A stretch of 64,000 nucleotides of DNA, taken from the NCBI RefSeq assembly GCF_034274695.1, contig NZ_CP128362.1, forward strand, positions 6,760,501 to 6,824,500. The letters run 5' to 3'. The notes under the pieces were generated by a model. It was given only the letters and a program-made list of their open reading frames with translations, did not search any database and was not told the origin of the DNA. Source of the DNA: Chitinophaga sp. LS1 (lineage in GTDB: Bacteria > Bacteroidota > Bacteroidia > Chitinophagales > Chitinophagaceae). Positions 34,837 to 45,873 of the stretch are shown piece after piece. Position 1 is the stretch's first letter; the number at the start of each line of letters is the position of its first letter. Position numbers and translations under genes: made by a program.

Positions 34837-36621
34837 TTAATTGCTATACCATGGGTTTTGAGGAAATGCAGGTCCTTCTGTGACCAGGTCTATCTGCTGC
34901 TGAGGAATAGGTCTCAGCATATGTTCAGCTACAACATTGGCAGCTGCTTCATCGTTATATTTTTGAACCCTTGCAACAAGTGTTTTGGTTCTTGAAAGAT
35001 CATACCACCTGTTGCATTCTCCATATAGTTCACGGGTGCGCTCATCCAGGATAAAATCAAGTGTCACCTCTGCAGCTGTAATTGTCTGTGCAGTGATGGC
35101 TGCCGCATACTGATCATCAGTTTGCCCTGGTATGCGGGCCGCCCTCACCCTGAGCACATTTAACATATCTGCCGCCTGCTGCAATGTACCGCCACCTTTC
35201 AGTGCTGCTTCAGCGGCGATGAGATATACTTCTGAAAAGCGGAACAGGATATAAGGTCTGTCAGAATAATCATTCATATCTGCTCTTGTTGAATCATCCC
35301 ATTTTCTTAAAGATGGATACAGGAGACTGGTATAGGGTACGGTGGCACCTGGCAGGTAATCCGGTTCAAAAATAATTCCCTTAAAAGCTGCTCTTTCAGC
35401 AGGTGTCACAATCCTGTCTGCCATCCAGATGGCTGTGTCTATGCCATTCACAAGGGTTCCCCTGGGTGTGGTTGCACCTGTTGTACCTTTCCCCGATGCA
35501 GCTACACTATTGGACAACCAAATGGTTTGAAATGAACCGTTATACCTCGAGTCCGTGGCCCTGTTGGCGAAAGCAACATTTAGTACATAGCGCATATTAG
35601 GCCTTATTCTTTGCCATGGACGGCCGTTTTGTACATCTCTTACACAAACATAAGCACCTCCTGTAGCAGGATAATTGGCATTCACTGTCGGATAGTTCGG
35701 CCGGAAAAAAAAGTTGGATTTATTTTCTTTCAGGTTAGATGCGCCGGTACCCGTCTGTGAGTTCTCGCCGAATTTCAGGTCTTTTGTGTGTTCAATGACC
35801 ATAAGCGTCTCCCTTCCATATTCATTACCTTCCAGGAAACCCTGCGCAAATACAGGCCATAAATCAATCCCATAAGCACTTTTATTATCGATGATGCTCT
35901 TTGCAGTGTTAAATGCATCTGTAAAATCACTTCCCTTTGCTGCTGAAGACCACCCTCTCCACAAGTAGGTTTTTGCAAGCAGGTACAGCGCTGTTGCTTT
36001 GAATGCTGGTTTACCCAATCCGGCGGATGGCTGATCGGGAAGACTGGCAGCTGCATCCTTCAGATCGCTGATGATCGCATCATACACCTCAGCAATGGGT
36101 GCCCTGCTATCAGCTGCTGAAACGTTGGTGTTGAATGTAAGATGCAAAGGCACATCCCCAAAAGTTGTAAGCAGCTGGAAATAACAAAATGCCCGGAGAA
36201 ATTTTGCCTGGGCCAGGAGCTGCCCTTTCTTAGTTTCATCCATGCTCGCTTCCGGTCCGAATTGCAAGACCCCGTTGGCGGTATTGATATCTATGTAAAG
36301 GGAATTCCAAAAACCGCTGTAATCGTTCGTATTACTCTTCATCAGCAGAGAATAGGTAAAGTTATGCTGCACATCTGCTGCCCCACCCCTGATCATTTCA
36401 TCAGTGCCTCCATTGAACAGCTGCGTAAAAATCTGTGTGCCCCAAAAACTGCGAAAAGACGAGTAAATACCGGCCACACCGCCCTCTAAGCCTTCCGGCG
36501 TTTTGAAATAAGCAGGATCGATTGTAGCACGGGGTTGTTCTTCCAGTATTTTTTTACAACCCGCACACACTGTAAGTAATGACAATAAAAGTAGCCCGGA
36601 TAATTTTATGTTGAATTTCAT
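34837..36621 (-). CDS. RagB/SusD family nutrient-binding lipoprotein
   Basis: Outer-membrane lipoprotein of 594 residues; Cys22 in LTVCAGCKK is the acylation site. It opens with ILEEQPRATIDPAYFKTPEG and has the helical SusD core (LRAFCYFQLLTTFGDVPLHL; ALYLLAKTYLWRGWSSA) and the C-terminal region with FILDERTRELYGECNRWYDL. SusD forms the lid over its SusC partner and captures oligosaccharides. It lies 18 bases after the SusC gene. Given the surrounding xylanases, xylo-oligosaccharide is the expected ligand. Confidence 0.95.
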   Translation of the reverse strand: MKFNIKLSGLLLLSLLTVCAGCKKILEEQPRATIDPAYFKTPEGLEGGVAGIYSSFRSFWGTQIFTQLFNGGTDEMIRGGAADVQHNFTYSLLMKSNTNDYSGFWNSLYIDINTANGVLQFGPEASMDETKKGQLLAQAKFLRAFCYFQLLTTFGDVPLHLTFNTNVSAADSRAPIAEVYDAIISDLKDAAASLPDQPSAGLGKPAFKATALYLLAKTYLWRGWSSAAKGSDFTDAFNTAKSIIDNKSAYGIDLWPVFAQGFLEGNEYGRETLMVIEHTKDLKFGENSQTGTGASNLKENKSNFFFRPNYPTVNANYPATGGAYVCVRDVQNGRPWQRIRPNMRYVLNVAFANRATDSRYNGSFQTIWLSNSVAASGKGTTGATTPRGTLVNGIDTAIWMADRIVTPAERAAFKGIIFEPDYLPGATVPYTSLLYPSLRKWDDSTRADMNDYSDRPYILFRFSEVYLIAAEAALKGGGTLQQAADMLNVLRVRAARIPGQTDDQYAAAITAQTITAAEVTLDFILDERTRELYGECNRWYDLSRTKTLVARVQKYNDEAAANVVAEHMLRPIPQQQIDLVTEGPAFPQNPWYSN

Positions 36622-36639
36622 AATAAGTTAATTTCAGGA

Positions 36640-39600
36640 TTAAAATTTCACATTAGCACCAAACATGTACTGCCTTGTAGGAGGGGTACCCATACCAACG
36701 GTGATAGCACGGGCCACCACTGGGGTTCCTCCCGCAGTAGATCCGACTGCGTTACCATTTCCATTACCTTCCGGATCTATACCCAGACCATCCCGCACCA
36801 ATGGTGCCCAGAGGATAAATGGATTCTGGACTGCCAGGTAAAACCGCAATGAACTGAGCCCCATTTTACCGGTGATCTTCGAAGGGAGGTTATATCCCAG
36901 GTTGATAGACCGGACCTTTATAAATGACCCGTCCCGGTAAGACAAGGTGGAGGTATATTGCAATGCATCCCTGCTGGCATCAGGCTGGGGGAAATCATTG
37001 GTAGGGTTATCGGGTGTCCAGTAATTAACTTTGTATTGGTTTACACGGCCGTTCATAAAGAATGGATAGCCAGCTGCACCACCGTCAGCAGTCAGATAGG
37101 TAACTACCACAGTCTGGCCTATACGGCCAAAGGTCACAATGTTCAGATCGAAATTTTTGTAGGTAACCCTGTTATTGAAACCAAATACAAAATTGGGTTG
37201 AAAATTGCCAATTACCTGGCGATCCTCGGCACCAATAGTACCGTTGCCATTCACATCCTGAATTTTAATATCGCCGGGGGCAGCGCCATAAGTAGCCGCC
37301 TGGTCTTTTTCGTTCAACTGCCAGATACCTGTTTTCTTCACGTCATAAATAACTGTCAGTGGTTGCCCTACATACCATCCATTACCAACATCCTGCTTTA
37401 ATCCTGGTTGCAATGCAACAATCTTTTCTCTTGCCATGGAAAAGTTAAGATCTGTACTCCAGGTAAATCCGCTACGGCTTTTTACATTCAGGCTGCTAAG
37501 TGTTATTTCCAGCCCATGTCCTGTTGTCTTTCCCTGGTTTACAAGCACAGAATTGGCCCCACTGCTCCTGGGTAATTCCTTGCTTAAAAGTATATCCCTT
37601 GTATTGACATTATAATATTCTACTGCACCACTTATACGGTTGTCAAACAGACCAAAGTCGAGGCCTAAATTGTATCCCCTCGTAGATTCCCACGTAAGCT
37701 TCGGATTAGGCAACGTATTGATCAGGTACCCTGATACATAGTTTATATTGGCTGAGGTACCTGACCCATAATTGTAAAAATTGGAAGAAAGACTACCTAT
37801 TGTTGTATAGGGTGCAATGGTCTGATTCGAACTGACACCCCATCCTACACGTAGTTTGAGGTTATTTATCCATTTTACATCATGCATGAATTCTTCGTTT
37901 GCCATGTTCCAGCCGGCTGATATGGCCGGATATGTAAACCACTGGTTGCCGGGAGCTAGTACAGAAGCGCCATCTGCACGCACAGTAGCCGTTAACATAT
38001 ACCTGTCATTATAGGTATAAAAGATACGTCCCATATAAGACAACAATCCCCTGTTACTGTAACCGGAGGGATCCGCCGTGAGTGAATTCGCTAATTGTAA
38101 ATTATAATCCTGGATATAGTCTGCCGGCACACCTTGTCCGTTGATTTGCTGACTTTGATTGAAGTTCTTTACCACTTCGTGCAATGCTGTCACCTGGATT
38201 TTATGCTTTTCTGCAAAAGTCTTTTCGTAAGTAAGTGAATTATCGAAAGTATAACTCCATGTCTCGTCGTTTGACTGACTAAGGGTAGCACCTGCTGTAG
38301 TTGTATTGGTATTAAATACGGTGCCGGGTCCATTATAGTTATTGTTCATTGTCTGGATCCAGTCAAGTGCCAGGCTGGATTTCAGTTTCAATCCTTTTAT
38401 GATCTCCAGCTCTCCATATACATTCGTCAATGTTCTGAACCGGCGGGTGCGGGCTTTTATCTTATCATTGTTTCCGATAGATGTGAGAGGGCTGATCTGC
38501 TGCGCATCATTGGATTGCTGTATGGCAGGTTGAAAATTGATACTGCCATCCTCATTGTACGGCAGGTATAGCGGGCTCAGTCTCGTTGCCGAACCCAAAG
38601 CGCTGGTGTTGATACGATTGGCCCAGCTCATTGTATTGGTGGTAGTGAGTCCAACTTTTAAGCGTTCACTCATTTTGTGATCAAGAGCGATATGAAAGGA
38701 TCCCCTGTCGAATCGCTGATCCGGTATGATACCTGTTTCCCGAAATACACCAAACCCGAAGCTGTATAGTGTGGTTTCATTGCCACCCACTACGCTCACA
38801 TTATGGTCTGTGCGGATAGCGGTAGTTAGCAATAGTTTTTGCCAGTCAGTATTTACACCATTGGCCAGGTTCTCCTGCTCAATGGGTGTTAGTGCATTGG
38901 GGTTGGGATTATTGGGATTAGGCTGGCCCTCCTTGGCTGCGTCCTTGAAGGCGGCATATTCCTGTCCGCTAAACAGTTTATATGTATTCATGGCTTCTGA
39001 CAAGCCGATATAGCCATCGTAACTGGTAACAGATTTCCCCGGACGGCCTCTTCTTGTAGTAATGATAATCACCCCACCTGATCCACGGGAACCGTAAATG
39101 GCAGTAGCAGAAGCATCTTTCAGCACATCGATCGTACTGATATCATTTGGATTGATATCATTTATACTGCCGCCGGAAAGCGGTATACCATCTATCACCA
39201 CCAGGGGGCCATTCTGCGAATTATTAGCTGAAGCACCTGATGCCAGGGAGCGGTTTCCCCTGATCCTGATCTCACCGCCGGTGCCTATACTGGAACCATT
39301 GTTGACAATGTCAATCCCAGCAGCCCTTCCCTGAAGCTGGTTATACACGTTTGGACTCCCCAATTCCCGGAGTGTTTCTCCTTTCACAGATACGGTGGCC
39401 CCTGTTACATCTTTCTTTTTTGCCGTTCCATATCCAATTACCACCACCTGTTCCAGGTCGCTGACCGTGGGTTTCATCGAAACATTGATGACGGTCTGCC
39501 GGTTTACATTTACCTCCCGGTTCATAAATCCTACTGAAGTAATGATTAAGGTAGCGGTAGCAGGAGTGTTGATTTTATAATACCCTTCGTCGTTACTGAG

Positions 39601-39807
39601 CACTCCCATTTTTGTGCCTTTCACCTGGATGCTGGCTCCAGGGACCACATTGCCATCTTCGGCGGTAATGCGGCCGCTGACGGTAATTTGTTGTCCTACC
39701 CCATAAGAACTACTCCAAATGAAAATAAATAACAGCATCGTTATCCTCAACAGCAGGCTGAATGAGGGCGACATCTTCTGTAAGTGATGCGTAAAAGGAA
39801 AATTCAT
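36640..39807 (-). CDS. SusC/RagA family TonB-linked outer-membrane protein
   Basis: TonB-dependent transporter of 1055 residues. After the signal peptide (start at 39807, or at the Met 11 codons later, which gives a more typical signal) comes a CarboxypepD_reg-like domain (ITVSGRITAEDGNVVPGASI), the SusC signature VVVIGYGTAKKKDVTGATVS, and a plug domain with DVLKDASATAIYGSRGSGGV. The beta barrel fills the rest and ends in Phe (MFGANVKF). It imports oligosaccharides with its SusD partner, using TonB energy. It is 221 bases downstream of the GH10 gene, with no element recognised in that gap. Confidence 0.95.
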   Translation of the reverse strand: MNFPFTHHLQKMSPSFSLLLRITMLLFIFIWSSSYGVGQQITVSGRITAEDGNVVPGASIQVKGTKMGVLSNDEGYYKINTPATATLIITSVGFMNREVNVNRQTVINVSMKPTVSDLEQVVVIGYGTAKKKDVTGATVSVKGETLRELGSPNVYNQLQGRAAGIDIVNNGSSIGTGGEIRIRGNRSLASGASANNSQNGPLVVIDGIPLSGGSINDINPNDISTIDVLKDASATAIYGSRGSGGVIIITTRRGRPGKSVTSYDGYIGLSEAMNTYKLFSGQEYAAFKDAAKEGQPNPNNPNPNALTPIEQENLANGVNTDWQKLLLTTAIRTDHNVSVVGGNETTLYSFGFGVFRETGIIPDQRFDRGSFHIALDHKMSERLKVGLTTTNTMSWANRINTSALGSATRLSPLYLPYNEDGSINFQPAIQQSNDAQQISPLTSIGNNDKIKARTRRFRTLTNVYGELEIIKGLKLKSSLALDWIQTMNNNYNGPGTVFNTNTTTAGATLSQSNDETWSYTFDNSLTYEKTFAEKHKIQVTALHEVVKNFNQSQQINGQGVPADYIQDYNLQLANSLTADPSGYSNRGLLSYMGRIFYTYNDRYMLTATVRADGASVLAPGNQWFTYPAISAGWNMANEEFMHDVKWINNLKLRVGWGVSSNQTIAPYTTIGSLSSNFYNYGSGTSANINYVSGYLINTLPNPKLTWESTRGYNLGLDFGLFDNRISGAVEYYNVNTRDILLSKELPRSSGANSVLVNQGKTTGHGLEITLSSLNVKSRSGFTWSTDLNFSMAREKIVALQPGLKQDVGNGWYVGQPLTVIYDVKKTGIWQLNEKDQAATYGAAPGDIKIQDVNGNGTIGAEDRQVIGNFQPNFVFGFNNRVTYKNFDLNIVTFGRIGQTVVVTYLTADGGAAGYPFFMNGRVNQYKVNYWTPDNPTNDFPQPDASRDALQYTSTLSYRDGSFIKVRSINLGYNLPSKITGKMGLSSLRFYLAVQNPFILWAPLVRDGLGIDPEGNGNGNAVGSTAGGTPVVARAITVGMGTPPTRQYMFGANVKF

Positions 39808-40028
39808 AATCGTGGTTTTATTCAGTTTTCTAAAAAATGTAGTCCCCGCCCTGCATGCTTAGGGCGCAGGGATCCTGATGCCGTAAAAGGCATATATAAA
39901 TCGGTTCTACTGTTGTAGCAGGGAATAGGTTGATATTTCCATCAGTACCAGGTGTTTTCCCGATGGAAGGCAGTTAATTCATAACATTGATGCTTTAAAT
40001 TTCTAGGCTACAGTTGTATCAGTTGTCG

Positions 40029-41156
40029 TTATTTTGTTCCAGTACCGGGTTGAAGTGCTACTACTTTATTAAAAGCCATTTTTGGATTGAATTGTCTGTC
40101 AAACAACAAAGGATAATTTGTTCTGCCTGGCACCGGCCAGTTATTTAACCAGGAATCACCATCATTGACACCCCAGAAGGTGACCCGGCTTATCTTATCT
40201 TTGTGCTTCAGGAAAAGCCGGAATAAATTCTCGTAATCCCCGGCCAGTTGTTGTTGTACACTATCAGGCAGAGAACCGGAATAGGGGTTCAGTATACTGT
40301 TATACGCTTTCTGCTGGTTAACGTCTGCCCCTTCTACACCTTTGGGATCTGGCAATACGCTGATGTCCAGTTCTGTGAACATTACATCAATTCCCAAAGC
40401 AGAGAATTCCAGGATACTTTCTTCAATATCCTTTAAAGGAACCTTTCCCAGGTGCCAGTGCCCCTGTATACCTACACCATCTATACGGGTACCCGCTGCC
40501 TGAATTTTCCGGATGAGCGCCACCGCCCCCGCACGTTTTTTGGGTTGTTCTATGTTGTAATCATTATAATATAATTTTGTATGCCTGGCAGCCTTCTCTG
40601 CAAGTTGAAATGCCTCCACGACATAATCATCGCCAAGGTATCTCAGGAATAAGGATTTACGCATTGTACCGTCCTCATTAAGGGCTTCATTCACTACATC
40701 CCAGGAATACACCTTCCCGTCATACCGGGAGGCAATAATACTGATATGGTCTTTAAAGAACTGATGCAGCGAATCCTTATCATGCATCTGCAATACAAAT
40801 GCGGGTAACTGGCTGTGCCATATAAGCGTATGTGCATTAATCTGCATATGGTGCTGCTGACCATAAGAAATGATCTTATCTGTCTCTGTAAAATTATACC
40901 GGGCCCATTCCGGGTGTATCAATGCAGCCTTCATGTCATTTTCAGGCGTGAGGGTATTAAACTGCCAGGATATAAATGCAGTTGCCATGGGATTAGTCTC
41001 ATTTATCTGGTGCCTGTTAAGGGCGGCACCCACCATAAAATCCTCTTTAAAGACGGTTTTCAGGGAAGGAATTTTGCCCGTATAAGACGGGCTGTTACTA
41101 CCTGTACAAATGCAACAGGTAAAAACTATAAGGACAAAGGAAATTATTTTATCCAT
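40029..41156 (-). CDS. GH10 endo-1,4-beta-xylanase
   Basis: Xylanase of 375 residues with an N-terminal signal sequence (probably a lipoprotein, though the Cys-rich site FTCCICTG is not a standard lipobox). GH10 motifs: FNTLTPENDMKAALIHPE, INAHTLIWHSQLPAF, acid/base Glu157 in YSWDVVNEALNEDG, LYYNDYNIE, IDGVGIQGHWHL, and nucleophile Glu262 in VMFTELDISVLPD; the C-terminal WGVNDGDSWL is complete. It hydrolyses internal xylan bonds. It precedes SusC in the xylan locus and follows the HTCS gene, all on one strand. Confidence 0.94.
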   Translation of the reverse strand: MDKIISFVLIVFTCCICTGSNSPSYTGKIPSLKTVFKEDFMVGAALNRHQINETNPMATAFISWQFNTLTPENDMKAALIHPEWARYNFTETDKIISYGQQHHMQINAHTLIWHSQLPAFVLQMHDKDSLHQFFKDHISIIASRYDGKVYSWDVVNEALNEDGTMRKSLFLRYLGDDYVVEAFQLAEKAARHTKLYYNDYNIEQPKKRAGAVALIRKIQAAGTRIDGVGIQGHWHLGKVPLKDIEESILEFSALGIDVMFTELDISVLPDPKGVEGADVNQQKAYNSILNPYSGSLPDSVQQQLAGDYENLFRLFLKHKDKISRVTFWGVNDGDSWLNNWPVPGRTNYPLLFDRQFNPKMAFNKVVALQPGTGTK

Positions 41157-41419
41157 AATGCCTGACTTTTAAGGTATTGTGCTACTCATGTCAATGTCTG
41201 CAGTGCCGGCAGACAGGTGAGGTAACCAAGTAGCATTCTATCAGATTTATTTGGTTTACTGGTCGTGGGAATCACAGGAGCGAATCTAGGATGACAGGCG
41301 CAGTATCAGTAGCTTATTTGTTAAAATGAATAGCACAAATGTTTAAAAGCAAAATCATTATCTCCATCTTTACTCCTAAACAACACCTAATGCATAAAAT
41401 TAAACTTCATATATCCTCA

Positions 41420-44400
41420 CTAAACTGACCTTTTCTTTTGGGCCTGGTATTCCGAAGGTAGCTGGTTAAATTTCGCCTTAAAAGCCCTGGCAAAATAATT
41501 AGGGGTAGAAAATCCAACAGCATAGCCAATCTGGGCAATTTTCATATCGCTGGTCTCCAGCAGACAAGCCGCCTTATTTAGTTTTATAGAACGGATAAAT
41601 TCAACCGGCGTTTCCCCGGTAAGCTGCACAACTTTATTATACAGAGAAGCCCTGCTCATAAAAAGATGCCTGCTTAATTCTTCCACAGTCAGACTGTCGT
41701 CGTTAATATTGTTTTCTATATACTGCTTTACCTTTACCAGGAACTTCTCATCTGCCGATTCGACATCGTCAACAGAAACCATTACATCTAACTGCCGCTT
41801 ATAGGTGTCTTTCAGACGCTTATTTAGTAATATCAGGTTCCTGATCCGGATATTTAATATATCAATATTAAAAGGCTTGGTAAGGTAGTCGCTAGCGCCC
41901 GTTTCCAATCCTTTAATATGAAACGCATCACCTGCAAGTGCAGTCAGGAGAATGACAGGAATATGGCTGGTCCTTTTATCGAACCTGACCTTACGGCTCA
42001 ATTGTATACCGTCCATATAAGGCATATTGATGTCACTCACAATGACCATTGGATGTGCTGACAGCGCTTTCTGCCACCCTTCTCTCCCATCTGCCGCCTC
42101 CACAACTTTATAAAATGGCTGCAGATTGTCTTTCAGGTAATAACGGAAGTCTTTGTTGTCTTCAACCAGCAACACTGTTAGTTTATCTGCAGCAGCCACT
42201 TCAGCATGTTGGCAGGATATAGGGTGGTCTACATCCGGACCCGCCGCTTCACCAGGTATCTTTACATTCGGTAGTCTTAGCTCTTCCATTTTTTCCAATG
42301 GTAAAAGCACGGAAAATGTGCTGCCTTTACCAGGGATGCTCTCCACATTTATAAAGCCACCATGCATTTTCACAAATTCAGCTGTTATAGAGAGCCCGAT
42401 TCCACTCCCCTGGTTGAGGATAGCAGGATTCTCATCACCCTGGTAAAAGCGATTAAAGATCTTTTCCTTCACTTCTGGTTTCATGCCTACACCAGTATCC
42501 GCCACCTTTATGATTATACCTGCATCCGGGTCAGGATCTACAGTCAGCGATATAGCACCCTCCTTCGGTGTGAATTTAAATGCATTAGAAAGCAGGTTAA
42601 ACAATACCCGTTCCAGCTTATCCCTGTCAAAAGCTGTATAATAACGGGAAATGGAGCTTGTAAACAGAAAACTGATCTGCCTGTGCTCGGAGATATCTTT
42701 GAAGAGTTCTATTACTTCAGCTATAAAAGATATGATGTCCTCCCTGCTAAGGTCCAGTTTCGTTTCCTGCTCTTCCAGTTTTCGAAAATCCAATAGCTGG
42801 TTTACCATGTTCAACAGTCTACGTGCATTCCGTTTCACCAGGTTCAGTTGCTTTAGTTTTTCGGGAGCGATTTCGTTATGAATGAGTTTATCCACTGGCC
42901 CTGCAATGAGGGAAACCGGTGTACGGAATTCGTGGCTCAGGTTCATCAGGTATTTGATCTTCACCTGCTCAAATTCACGTTGCCTTTCCGCTTCCTTTCG
43001 GTCCATTTCTATTGCCTGCCGGACCTGCAGCCTTTCCTGCTCAAGCGCAAACCGGGTTTTCAGTTTGCGGATAGCCCGGTATCTCAGCCCCCACAAAACC
43101 GCAACGGCTGCTAATAAATAAAATATGTACGCATAGATGGTCAACCAGAAAGGAGGTCTTATGATTACATTGATGACAGCTTCTTCCGTATGCCATGCCC
43201 CATCGTCACAACTGGCCCTGACTCTGAAAACGTATTTACCAGGCCTTAAATTCGAAAACACAGCCATTCGTGATGTGCCTATATCATTCCAACCTTTATC
43301 GAAACCCTGCAGCATATAGGAATACCTGCTCTCCTGCGGTGCAGTATAGTTCAGCGTGGCAAAATTGATGGTAAAGTGTTGTTTATAATCAAGCCGGATA
43401 CAGTCAGCTAATGAAATATGTGATTGGATAGCAGCATGTTCTCCGGGAATCACGGAAACATTGCCAATTTTGAGATCAGTCAATACAATGCGGGGGACAA
43501 TTCTATTATAATTAAGCTGCTTCGGAATAAAGTAATTAAATCCCTCCAGCCCACCGAAAAAAAGTTCTCCCTTCTCTGTCTTTAAACCTGCTCCCAGGCA
43601 GAAAGTACTGCGCTGCAACCCATTATATTGATAATAATTCTTAAAAGTGCTGGTTGAAGGATCAAAACTACTGATTCCCTTATTACTGGTTACCCACACC
43701 TTTCCGGCATCATCTTCAAGGATCTTATAGATGACCGCGTTGGAGAGCCCTTCCTGTTCGGCGTAACGTTGAAATTTCCCGGTTTTCGGATCAAAAAGGC
43801 ACAAGCCGGCACTGTGAATACCTACCCAGATTCTGCCGCTTTGTCCGGCGCAGATGGTTTGAACGTTATTAGCAGGAAGGTCACTGTTTTTCATGGTATA
43901 AGTCCTTATTATATTGCCTGATGCATCCAACATGATTATACCTGCTCCAATGGTACCAATCCAGATATTGCCGGCTTTATCTTCCTCTATGGTTCTGATA
44001 AAACCTCTGTTTAAAACCGTAATGCTGTCCTTTTTGTACTTGACCCTATCAAAACGTCTGAACACACCGGATACCGGATCATAAACGTTCACCCCATTCC
44101 CATTGGTTCCTATCCATATATTTCCACGGCTGTCCTTTTTCAGACAAAAAATATCGTTGCCCGAAGGCTGATTGGCACTGTCTCCTCTTAAATAGTGGTG
44201 CACCTTTCCCGTTTGCATATTTAGTGTGTATATACCATGCATAAAAGTACCTATCCAGAGTAGCCCGTCGGCATGTTCGAGAGAAAGTACAGCAGGTGGT
44301 TTGATGTCCTGGTAGAAGCGTGGATGGCTGAACAGGCCGGTGTTCCTGTGAAAAAGGTTAATACCACCACCCTCTGTGCCTACATAGATATCGCCATTGG

Positions 44401-45505
44401 CATCTTCGGAGAAAGAGGTAACAATTGGAGCGGTCAATCCTTGTGGGTCAAACGGATTGCTTTCCCTGAGATTAAAAAAAGCCAGGTTCCTATCGTATTT
44501 ACTAATACCTCCCTGGTATGTTCCGACCCAGTAAATACCATTGTTATCGATGTAAATACTCCGCACTGATTTGCCCTGTAAACTATAACGATTTCTAACA
44601 TCATGTTCTATTCGCTGCGAGGTCTTCTTTTGCAGGTCGAAGATGTTCAATCCTTCCTCGGTTCCTACCCAGATCCTATTTGCATTTTCAGCTGCCAAAG
44701 ACCAGATGCAGTTGCTGCTCAGGGATTTTTTTTGCGTGTTGCTATGCTGATAAGTACGGAAATGCCTGCCATCGGGCAGCAGCATAGACAATCCATCATC
44801 TTCTGTGCCGATCCATAAGTTGCCATTATGGTCTTCGGTCATCGCTTTTATGGAATTGCCAGGTAAAGAAAGTGAGTCTGCCGCTTCGTGGCTAAAGTGC
44901 TTAAAGTTGTCAGCTTGTGGTTGGTACAGGTAGATCCCTCCATTGCCACCTATCCATAGCCGGTGCCTGCTATCTTCCACTATACAGGTGATAATGTTTG
45001 ACACCAGTGACCCTGGCCTGCCAGGATCTGCCATATAACGGACTACCCTACCGGTTCGCGGGTTCAATCTGAACAAACCGATGTAACTTCCGATCCACAC
45101 CTGGCCGGTATGATCGCAGAAAAGGGTCCGTGCCGTGTTATTTAATGTAAATTTGTAATTGATAAAGGAGTCTTTTTTGCGGTTATAGCAGGATAAGGTG
45201 TTATTAGTACCTATCCATAAATTGCCGGAACGATCCTCATGCAATGCGAGTATGGAATTACCTCCCAAACTGGTTGAATCCCCTTCCTTATGCCTGTAAA
45301 CAGAGAACGTAAGACCGTCAAACCGATTCAGTCCGTCATCTGTACCAAACCACATGAAGCCATATTTATCTTTCAGAATAGTATTTACCGTGTTGGAAGA
45401 CAAACCATTACTTGTGGTGAAGTTAACAAAGTTAAAGTCGCTCTGTTGCGAAATAACAACCTGTGGAACAAACAACAGGCATAATATATATAAAATATAT
45501 TTCAC
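41420..45505 (-). CDS. Hybrid two-component system regulator (HTCS)
   Basis: One-protein sensor-regulator of 1361 residues. A signal peptide is followed by a two-propeller periplasmic sensor with many reg_prop repeats (GLNRFDG, LWIGT, IWIGTNGNG) up to about residue 680, a Y_Y_Y domain, a membrane helix (TIYAYIFYLLAAVAVLWGL), HisKA with His858 in NLSHEFRTPVSLIAG, HATPase (NLLSNAFKFTP; GSGIGLSITAEF), a receiver domain with Asp1158 in VSDINMPYMDG, and a C-terminal AraC-type HTH. HTCS proteins bind oligosaccharides and activate the adjacent utilisation genes, here xylan. The start codon is GTG at 45505; no in-frame ATG lies nearby. Confidence 0.94.
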   Translation of the reverse strand: MKYILYILCLLFVPQVVISQQSDFNFVNFTTSNGLSSNTVNTILKDKYGFMWFGTDDGLNRFDGLTFSVYRHKEGDSTSLGGNSILALHEDRSGNLWIGTNNTLSCYNRKKDSFINYKFTLNNTARTLFCDHTGQVWIGSYIGLFRLNPRTGRVVRYMADPGRPGSLVSNIITCIVEDSRHRLWIGGNGGIYLYQPQADNFKHFSHEAADSLSLPGNSIKAMTEDHNGNLWIGTEDDGLSMLLPDGRHFRTYQHSNTQKKSLSSNCIWSLAAENANRIWVGTEEGLNIFDLQKKTSQRIEHDVRNRYSLQGKSVRSIYIDNNGIYWVGTYQGGISKYDRNLAFFNLRESNPFDPQGLTAPIVTSFSEDANGDIYVGTEGGGINLFHRNTGLFSHPRFYQDIKPPAVLSLEHADGLLWIGTFMHGIYTLNMQTGKVHHYLRGDSANQPSGNDIFCLKKDSRGNIWIGTNGNGVNVYDPVSGVFRRFDRVKYKKDSITVLNRGFIRTIEEDKAGNIWIGTIGAGIIMLDASGNIIRTYTMKNSDLPANNVQTICAGQSGRIWVGIHSAGLCLFDPKTGKFQRYAEQEGLSNAVIYKILEDDAGKVWVTSNKGISSFDPSTSTFKNYYQYNGLQRSTFCLGAGLKTEKGELFFGGLEGFNYFIPKQLNYNRIVPRIVLTDLKIGNVSVIPGEHAAIQSHISLADCIRLDYKQHFTINFATLNYTAPQESRYSYMLQGFDKGWNDIGTSRMAVFSNLRPGKYVFRVRASCDDGAWHTEEAVINVIIRPPFWLTIYAYIFYLLAAVAVLWGLRYRAIRKLKTRFALEQERLQVRQAIEMDRKEAERQREFEQVKIKYLMNLSHEFRTPVSLIAGPVDKLIHNEIAPEKLKQLNLVKRNARRLLNMVNQLLDFRKLEEQETKLDLSREDIISFIAEVIELFKDISEHRQISFLFTSSISRYYTAFDRDKLERVLFNLLSNAFKFTPKEGAISLTVDPDPDAGIIIKVADTGVGMKPEVKEKIFNRFYQGDENPAILNQGSGIGLSITAEFVKMHGGFINVESIPGKGSTFSVLLPLEKMEELRLPNVKIPGEAAGPDVDHPISCQHAEVAAADKLTVLLVEDNKDFRYYLKDNLQPFYKVVEAADGREGWQKALSAHPMVIVSDINMPYMDGIQLSRKVRFDKRTSHIPVILLTALAGDAFHIKGLETGASDYLTKPFNIDILNIRIRNLILLNKRLKDTYKRQLDVMVSVDDVESADEKFLVKVKQYIENNINDDSLTVEELSRHLFMSRASLYNKVVQLTGETPVEFIRSIKLNKAACLLETSDMKIAQIGYAVGFSTPNYFARAFKAKFNQLPSEYQAQKKRSV

Positions 45506-45587
45506 AATAACATGGAATTAATAGGTTTCTGGTAGATTAACAGGTAAAGTGTATTTTTGACAATATAACGAATTTTAGGTCATGATT

Positions 45588-45873
45588 TTTTTATAAACAG
45601 CTTTAAATAGCTCCTGGTAGTATAGTAGTTTTTCATAGTCCCCTGGGCAAGGACCGATTTCATAATCTTATTGTGGTGATCAATGAGCCACATTAAAGAA
45701 TGCTGCACTTCAGGCATATCATAATTTAAAAATGCCGGCTTCACCATGTCTGCACTTTTTGTCTCATCTCCAATGCAACCGTTGATAATGCCTTACCAGC
45801 TTCACCCTCGTTTCTTCAGATAACTTTTAATCGTCTTCAATTCATCTGCCTTAGGCTTTGCACAACCTCTGTC
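45588..45873 (-). pseudogene. Fossil fragment of a tyrosine recombinase (SAM-like domain)
   Basis: Translating the minus strand in shifting frames gives GCAKPKADELKTIKSYLKK, DMVKPAFLNYDMPEVQHSLM, WLIDHHNKIMKSVLAQGTMK and NYYTTRSYLKLF. These match, in the same order, GCAKSKSDELRRFNSYLEE, DMVKQAFLNYDKPVEQHSLM, WLIGHHNEIMKTVLVPGTMK and NYRTTESYLQLF of the recombinase at 54457-55557, and the DNA is clearly related. The fragment has at least one stop and one frameshift and lacks the catalytic domain. It is a relic of a related mobile element next to the xylan regulator. Confidence 0.85.
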